Assembly: GCA_000403215.2 (NCBI GenBank)
Contig: KE159549.1
Span: 194,930-258,929, forward strand
Length of the DNA: 64,000 bases
DNA from: Lachnospiraceae bacterium A4
GTDB taxonomy: Bacteria > Bacillota > Clostridia > Lachnospirales > Lachnospiraceae
Direction of reading: 5' to 3'
Shown: positions 10,901 through 19,900 of the stretch, piece after piece
How the letters are laid out: every line of letters begins with the position of its first letter
Numbering within the stretch: the stretch's first letter is position 1
Notes under the pieces: generated by a model
What the model was told of the DNA's origin: nothing
Database searches by the model: none
The model's input: only the letters and a program-made list of their open reading frames with translations
Program-made: the position numbers and the translations under genes

Positions 10901-13900
10901 AGCATGAGAGTAAGTTTGATTATGATTATGACGCTTGGATTTCTCTCACGATTACCGCAAAGCCGGCATCTTTTGCAGGCAAAAAGGTCAAGATGAAGGT
11001 TGGACAGCAGATCAAACTGTCAGATTATCTTGAGTATAAGGATGAGAAGAAAAAGAAACTCCCAAATTACCGTTCCTGCGGCGTGACGATTTCGAAGGAA
11101 ATGATCGCAATGGCAGAAGCCAGCGGTTATGAGATTGAAGATAACGACGATGCGGGTGATAAGATTCATGACTGGAGAATCACTGCGACAGCACCGAACA
11201 AGACACCATTTGACCTGATCGTGACAGATTATGACGCGGAAGGCAAACCGATGGAGACAACGGTCAAGCTGGCTTCGGCACAGATAGATCCGGTAAAGGG
11301 AATGAAAGTGACCTATGTGGACGACCAGTATATCACCATCAACTTTACCCATCCAAGCAATATGAATGAAGACGACGACGGCAGAGTGTATGAGTATGCG
11401 CTCGAAGTGAAGGATGCGAGAGGGAATGTGGTTGATAAGGTAATCATCAGCAATCCAAACCGTATTTTTGACATTGACGGGATTAACGCCAAAGAACTGA
11501 AAAATGCACAGTCATGGATTCAGTATGATACAGATGTAACTGATACAAATGGCAGGAAGTATTTACAGTTTAATATTGATGATTCTGACCAAAAACTTAC
11601 ACAGGAAGAACTCGATAAACAGTATACAAATACCTTTAACTACTATACTGGCGAAAAGACCAAAACAAAGACTTTTGCATACACCTATCACAACAGCAAG
11701 CTGGTAAGGCTTTCTTCTTACACACTTTCGCTGACACCGCTGTATGAGAACCAGCAGGCGGCAAAGACAGCAACAGCTAAGGCGAAGACCACCAATATTC
11801 CGGCAAGCCGTGAGAACGTTGACCTTACAGGGCAGGATTCTATAGACCGGCGTGGCGGAAACGGAATTGATATTACATCGAAAAAGAATCAGGTAACAAA
11901 GGGGGCAAATCAGGAATCTGAAGAATCAGATCAAAAAGATGCATTTGCAAATACATACAGATTTATCTCTGGAAATACCTATACCCTGAAACTGCAAGAC
12001 TCTTTTGGCGAGCTGCCGCGGGACAGAGTTTCCGATACCCTGACATGGAAGAGCAGCAATCCAAAGACTGCCACAATCAAGGCAAACGCAGGTACCTATA
12101 CAGCAACGCTCAAGGCAGTCAGCAAGGGCAAGACCACGATCACTGTGACCTCGAAGGTGACGAAGAAGGTCATAGCGAGATGGGCAGTATCCGTATCCGC
12201 AGTCAAAGACGGCAGCAGCTACGGCGGAGATTATGAGCCGACATGGGATGATGGCTTCTATGAGAACATCCTTGCGTTGTATGATCCATATTATGAGGGA
12301 AAACTTGAAGTATTGACTGAGAGTGTACCACTAACGATTCAGGACGGATGGACTTGGATATCCTTTACAGCACCGCATTACGGGGAGTACACCTTCACGT
12401 ATTTTGCAAAAAATGAAGAGGATGAATATTGGGAGGAACTGTCAATATCAGAATTTTATGACAGCAGAAATGGCAGGACAATTTATAGCGATGATGGCAG
12501 TTCGATTTTCCTTGAGGCAAACCAGAAAGTTTATTTCAAGTTAGAGGGTGCAATGACAGTCAAAGTAGAAGGTGAAGAGTTTGCACGGCTGACCAAAGAG
12601 CATACCAAGGAAGCCCCGCTTGAAGTAAAGGCTGGGTATGTAGCATTTACAGCATGGGAGGACAACTGGTATACAGTCTATTTTAATGGAAAAGAACACG
12701 AATATTATAATGCTTATTCTATGCAGGCAGGTAAGACAATATATATTCGGGCAGAAGTGGCTGGCAAGATGTATGTTGTCGCTGAAGCAGAACCCATAGA
12801 GCTTGGAAGTGCATCAGCGCGCACCGTGAAACTTGACAAGGACAACCAAAAGGAATATATCAGCTTTACAGCCAAAGTTGCCGGCGCATATAAGCTGACA
12901 TATGACAAGGTTAAGGGAACTCATGTTAGCATTAAGGGTTCAATGAGATCATCAGAAGCTGCACAGGCAGCAGATACAGACTCGAAAGAAACCCGCTTTA
13001 TAACGCTCAAGGAAGGCGAGACAATTTGTCTGCTTATCGAGGCGGAATCTGAAATCACAGATGCAAAAAAAGAATTTAGCATCACAGTTTCAGTCGAGGC
13101 AGAAGAGCGCAGAAAAGTAGAAAATTCTACCATTACGATTCCGAAAGGAAATACAGAAATAGTCGAGTACGTTATACCCGCATTCACCACGGAAAAGGCA
13201 CAGTTTATCTTTGCTGTGACAGGTGAGGAAGGTACAGAGATTTCGGCGTATTATGATCAGGACTATAATATTATTAGGAATGTGAGTGCAAATACGTTGA
13301 CAGTATCGAAGGCTTCTGATGCTAAGTTGAAGGCAGGCGACAGCATCTATATCGAGATAGAAGCAGGCGCAGGCAAGGCAGGCGACGACAAGGCAAAAGA
13401 CGCTGTACTGACAGTTGTACAGGTGCCAGTCACAACGCTTGCGGACACATCAACGATCAGCATTGACAACCAGACACAGCAGTGGTACACCTTTACAGCA
13501 CCCAAGGCAGGATTCTATGAGTTTGGCGTGACGGTGGCTGCAGGGGCTGAAAACGATAAGACACCGGTACATGATGTAGCAATTCGTTTTTACAAGGAAT
13601 TGTTTGATTCAATTCTGTTTTCCGAGCCAGTTAGCGCGGACGGGACAAAGATCCTGAGTATGAAGGCTGGACAGACCGTTGCACTTCAACTCAAGTCTGA
13701 CAACAAACTGCCAGATATCACAAAGGAAGACGGCACAGAAGAACCCGTGAAATCCGATGTGACCGTATCCGTGAAGGCACTTGACGTGAAGCCGTTGTCT
13801 GTAAACAAGGGTGAGCACGTAGAGCTTCCAGCAAAGAGCGAAGAAGCGCGCTACTATTCATTTACGGCAGCTGTGGGGGCTACATATGAAAAAGTATGGG

Positions 13901-16900
13901 AGCCGTCGGACAGTAAGACCGATAATGCGAAGGTGACAATGCTCACTTCCATAGAACAGGTATCCGATCAGGCATCTGATGGTCAGACAGCATCCGTGGA
14001 CTTAAAGGTAGGTGACGTCCGTTACATCAAGGTTGAAATACAAGACCCTGAGAGTGACAATCCTGTAAACGGTACACTCACTGTAAAGGCGGAAAATCTG
14101 AATGCAGATACATTGACAGCAGGGCAGTCTTATCCGTTCCATCTGGAATACAAGGGCGGCAAAGACGCTGAAAAGGTAGTCAAGTTTACCGCTCCGGTGA
14201 AGGGAGAGTATGAAGTTACCACAGTTTGTGAGAAGAATGAGCAGAGTGGTCTGTCATATGAGCTTCCCTCAGTAAAAGTGCTCGGTAGTGACACAACGGT
14301 TTCGACACCAAATGACACTGTAGAGTTTGAAAAAGGTGAGACAAAGTACTTCAGGCTGTCCTTCAAGTCAGAAGGTGAAGTACGTGAAACCAAGGGAACA
14401 ATTACAGTTACCTCCCTTGCAAAACCGCTGGATAAAGATGTTGAAGAGATCAAGGTAACATATGATACAACAAAGACATTTAAGTACATCATTCCTGAAT
14501 CAGGACGCTATGAGTTCAAGGCAGAATATGACGAGGAGATCGCTTCTGTTACATGGAACTATGGAGAAGATACAGCGAAAAATGGCAATTACTACAAAAA
14601 GAACACAGAACTGACAGTAGAAGTTGAAGGAACTGATGAAGGCATAACAGCAAATGTGAAATTGTACAAACCGTCATTGATCAGTACAACTTCGTTCAAT
14701 GCAGGCAAGAATAAGCTCGAGCTGAAGGCCGGTGAGACAAAGTATTATGAGCTGAGTACCACTGAGGCAAAGAAGTACAGCTTTGAGGTTACAGATTTAA
14801 CAAATGGCACGGCAATCCCCGAGATCAAGTATGTAACTGGTAAGACAGCGAATAATTGGGATACATTATCAGAAGACAGATCATACACATTGCCAAAGAA
14901 CAGCAGCATGATTCTAAAGGTAACATCACCCAGTGCGAAAAAGGGTGTGTCATGCAGTCTGGACATCACAGAAAACACAGCGTTGAAGCTGGGTGACAAT
15001 GCAGTCACAATCGATGCAGGCGCGTCTGTGACAATGACTTATCGTGCATTGGAGGCAGGCTATTACAGCTTTAGTGTAAACCAGCCTGATGCACAGCTTG
15101 TACTGAAGGTTAATAATGGTACACCAGAGATTGGCAGCAGCTTCTATGAGTGTAATTCATTTAGCGTAGGAGCATCCTGCGATTACACGATAACAAACGA
15201 AGGCAGCACTGCCGTAACGCTTACAGTCACAATAAAGGAAATCGAACCTGTTGTGCTGGAACCGGGCAAGGAAGAGCCGAAAGCCAAAGACGTAGCGCTT
15301 GGCGCAGGCGAAAAGATATACTTTGAACTGAAATCATTTAAGAAGAGTGATTATTGTATCAAAATCACAGACACCAGCAAGGGAGAAGATCTGTGGATCA
15401 AGCTGGATGGCAGCTCAGATTTCAGTCAGTATAAAACAGCGGATGGCTACATCATTGATAAAGAGCTGAATGGTCCGAAGATACTCACCATCAGAAATGA
15501 CGGCATCAAGGAGACAAAAGTCAGCGTAGAGTTTACCGTATCCGAGACACAGCCGCTGACTGCGGATCCAGTCACGCTCGGCAAAAATGAGATCAGAAAG
15601 TTCAGTTATCTCGCGACAGAGGACAACAGATATCTCATCAGCAGAAACAATGACGACAAGGATCTGAAACTGAATCTTTCCGTAAAGAGAATTAATGGTA
15701 ATGGCGAGACAGACCTGATAGTGGACGAGGCAGGCAGCTGGGAAGAAATCATACTGAACAAAGGCGATAAACTGATCGGTACGCTGTCATATAAGCCAAC
15801 AGACGAGAAGGCAAAGGATACGCAGACTGTAACGGTAACAATCGCACCTGTTCAGCCAGTGAATATCGACACAGAGACGATACCTGAAAACGAGACCACA
15901 AAGACCGTGAAGCTTGAGCCGGTAACGATCGGCGATAAGGACAATCCGTCAAGATGGTATCAGTTCAATGCCGCAGAAGATGCGACATATCAGTTTGCAC
16001 TGACAGACGCATATGGAAATCCGATTGACAATGGAATCCATTACTATAACTACATTACAGATAAAGTCGAAAAGTATTTGACCGAGAACGAGCAATACAT
16101 GAAGGCAGGCTCAAAGCTCTATATCAATGTAAACTGCAACGAGACCTATACACTCCAGTATACAGCATCCAAGGCAGTGACACAGACAGGAGTTCAGGTA
16201 CTCGATTTTGAGTATAAGGATGAAGTGCAGGAAGTGAAGTTTGTTGTTCCGCGCGGCGGAATCTACAAGATTTCAGCAACGGCAATCCGTGGCAGTTTTG
16301 ACGTGAGTGCCAAGCTTGGTGAAATTTCAATCCTTGAAAACAACATTCAGTCATTTATGACAAATGGCAAACCAAACACAAAATTCTTAAATCAGGATGA
16401 CGTTGTGACAATCAAGGTTACGGCACAGCAGACCGGCAAAGCTTCTGTATCTCTCCGCATTGATGAAGTGAGCACTGCGGACACGTTGGCATTAGGCAAG
16501 GAAGTCAACGGCATCGGAAGTGCAAAAGACGACAGCTACTATGAGTTCCGCGCAGACAAGGAAGGCTTGTATGCAATTACAGCCATCGGTGAACCGGCTG
16601 TTACATATTCTGTAGAGCCTTTTATGAAGGACGGGAACAGTACGTTAAAGCAGAATATAACAGGTACAGCTTATGAAAAACTGAATGCCGGCGACAGAGT
16701 TGTTGTGACTGTTGCAAAAGGAACAGAAAAGGCATACACCCTGAAAATTGAAATGGTAAATACCATATCTCTCGATGGCGGAAACACAGAAGAGAAACCT
16801 TTTGACGTGACAGCAGCTGACGGATACTATGGATTTACTACAGAAAAGGCGTATGTACGATATACAATTCCGGCAGACGGCGACTATTATATTGCAGTAC

Positions 16901-19900
16901 AACCCATTAACAATAGTATATCTGTTTTTGATGAAACATGGAGTACTCCGCAGACAGATACCGCAAGAAATCAGGCAAATATGTATTCTCGTAAAAAGGA
17001 TGAGACTGTGACCTTCACCTTGACAAGTAATATGCCAAAGGATAACAAAAATCCTGAGAAGTATGAAGAGGCACAGTTCAGGCTGATCGTCAGAAAGGCT
17101 GATGCTGATTTAACAATTTCAGTGAATGAGACAAAAGCAGGTACACTAGACAGCATGGAAAAGGCAAGCTATACATTTACTGCCACAGAGGATGGCACCT
17201 ACATCATCCGCTTTGAAGGTTCAAACTGTACGCTTGATTCTTATAGCGACGGCAAGGAGATTGAACTCAAAAAGGATGAGAAGCATACATTCACAATACA
17301 GAATAACACATGGAACAAGGCAGGCATCTATCAGCTGACAGTGACAAAGCTGAATCCGACAGCACTGACCTCAGGCGTGACAGCAGAGGGAACGCTTGAA
17401 AAGAATCAGACAGTATATTACCAGTTTACATCAACAGAAGCAGAACTTACAGGCTATCAGGTTTACATCAGCGGAACAGAAGTTCAATCCAATATAAAGT
17501 ACTTAGACAAAGATGGCGCTGAGCTCTCGAATGAACAGATTACTGGCAATGCGGAATATAACTTAAATAAAGATGAGAAGCTCGTACTCAAAGTAAAGAA
17601 TACAGGCACAAAGAATACAGGCTTCAAAGTGACTGTCAAGAAGATTGAATACACACCAGTCAATGCAGATACACCCGTATCGCGCACTTTGGATGCATAC
17701 GAAAAGGCGTACTATGAATTTACAGAAGGAGCATCCGAGACAGGAGTTACCTATCATGCAGTGCTTGACAGTGAAAGCGACAAGGTTAACATTGGCTCTA
17801 TACAGGTAGCAAGAATTGGCGCTGATGGCAACCTCGGAGCGTTTGAAGCACTGACAGACACAGAGCGTAAAGTTACATTAAAGAAGGGCGAGAAGCTCAG
17901 GCTGGCTGTATTGAATAAAAATAACAAAAACGCAGGTTTTGAGCTGACGGTCAAAGATCTGACCGAACCCGAAATCACGTATGAGCCGCTTGCCCTGAAT
18001 GAGACGAAGCTTGGCAAACTCATCGCAGAGCAGAAAGCAGGCTATGAGTTTACAACAGGTGACGCAGCAGAAGACGGAACCGCATACACCATATTCTTTG
18101 ATGGTGAGACATGCAAATACAGCCACATCATCACAGTAAAAGGGGAAGATAACAGCAGTAAGGAAGAGGTGGCTGAATCCGGTAAACTCGGAACCGGCAG
18201 CAAGGAGCTGACCTTAAAGAAGGGGGACAAGGTACGCTTTACAGTAAGCGGAGCAGGAAAAAAATACGAACTGTCTGTCAAAAAGGTCGTATACACACCA
18301 CTCACACTGGGCAAAACAGCAACAAGAAGCCTTAGGGTAGGCGAGAGCGTATATTATGAGTTTACGGATACGGCAGCCGAGGAGAAGAAGACAACAACCT
18401 ATCATGTATTCGGCTCAAGTTATTCAGTCAGCAAAGTGACCGTGAACGAAGACAAGAGCACAACGGTTACGGCGCTTGCAAAAGCATCAGAGTATGAACT
18501 TGGGAAAGGTGAGAGCCTGCGGTTTAAGGTGACAAATACAAATACTGATACAGGCACGGTAAATCTGACCATCCGTGCAGTTGAGTACAGCGCAATGGCA
18601 CTGGATACGCCGGCAGAGGGCAGACTCAAAACGAATGAGTATGCATATTATCAGTATACCTCACAGGAAGACCCCGCAGAGGGCGAGACCGCGGTGAAAT
18701 ACCATATTTACGGAACCGCAAAATATCAGGCACGTACAGTAACCGTAAATGAAGACCAGAGCACGACTGCAACAGCATGGATGAAAGATGCAGCAGAAGT
18801 TTCATTAAAGAAAGGAGAGACCGTCCAATTCAGAGTTACAGGTCAGGATAGTGATACAGAAGGCTACAGTCTGACCATAACAAAGTTTGCAGAGAAGCCG
18901 ATTACGATCGGCGCCACAGAACAGGGCAGTCTTGCCAAAGGGCAGAAACTTGTCTATGCGTACACGTACACAGGTGAGACACCGGCATCTTATATCATAG
19001 CAGCCAAAGAGAACGGAACGACGATCGCTATGGCTGTAAATGGCACCTCAGTTGAAGCACAGGAAGCTTTTGAAATGAAAAAGGATGAGAAACTCACCGT
19101 AACAATTACTTCGGAATCACCCTACAAGGAAGATAACAGCTATGAATTTACAGTGAGAGAGTTTCAGCCGGAGACCTTGACGCCCGGTACACAGACTGCA
19201 GCGAAGATACTTGCAGAAGATGGAAAAATGTATTACCAGTACAAAGTACCCGAGGGCGGCGAAGGCAGTTATATGCTCGTGCTTATAGCACATAATGCAG
19301 ATGCATTGGCAATCAGCGGAGAAGTGGCAAAAGCAGGCAGCACAGAAGGCGCAGAACCAGATGAGATTTGCTTTGATGATAATGGAATCACCAGCAACGA
19401 CATAAGTCTTGTGAAGGACGATGTACTTAGGGTCACAATAGAAGCAAGCAGCAGTGTTTCCTACAGACTGTTGTTGCAAAAAGCGGTAAAAGATACAGAC
19501 CGCACCGCGTTACCGTGGAAGGGCGAGATCCAGCAGGGCGAAGTGAAATACTTTAAGTTCACGAAGCCAGCGGAAGACAAGGCAGATTATCTTGTTTCCA
19601 TACCATATGTATCAGATAAGCTCATCTATACACTGTATGATGACGCGGAAGGTTGTGTAGATTGTACACCATCCCAATCCAGTCCGTATTTTACTCAGGT
19701 CAGTGGTAATTTTACACTGAGAGTGGTCAATGCCTCGCTATATAATTCAGCAGAGTGCAGAATCGATGTGCAGAAGAAAGAAGCAGTTGGCATGGGTACA
19801 CAGACAGGTACCCTGGAACCCAATGCGTACCAGTACTTTGTATTCCCGGGCAATATTGCCTATACAAAGGACGAGGAGACTGGCGAACCCAAAAGAGAGG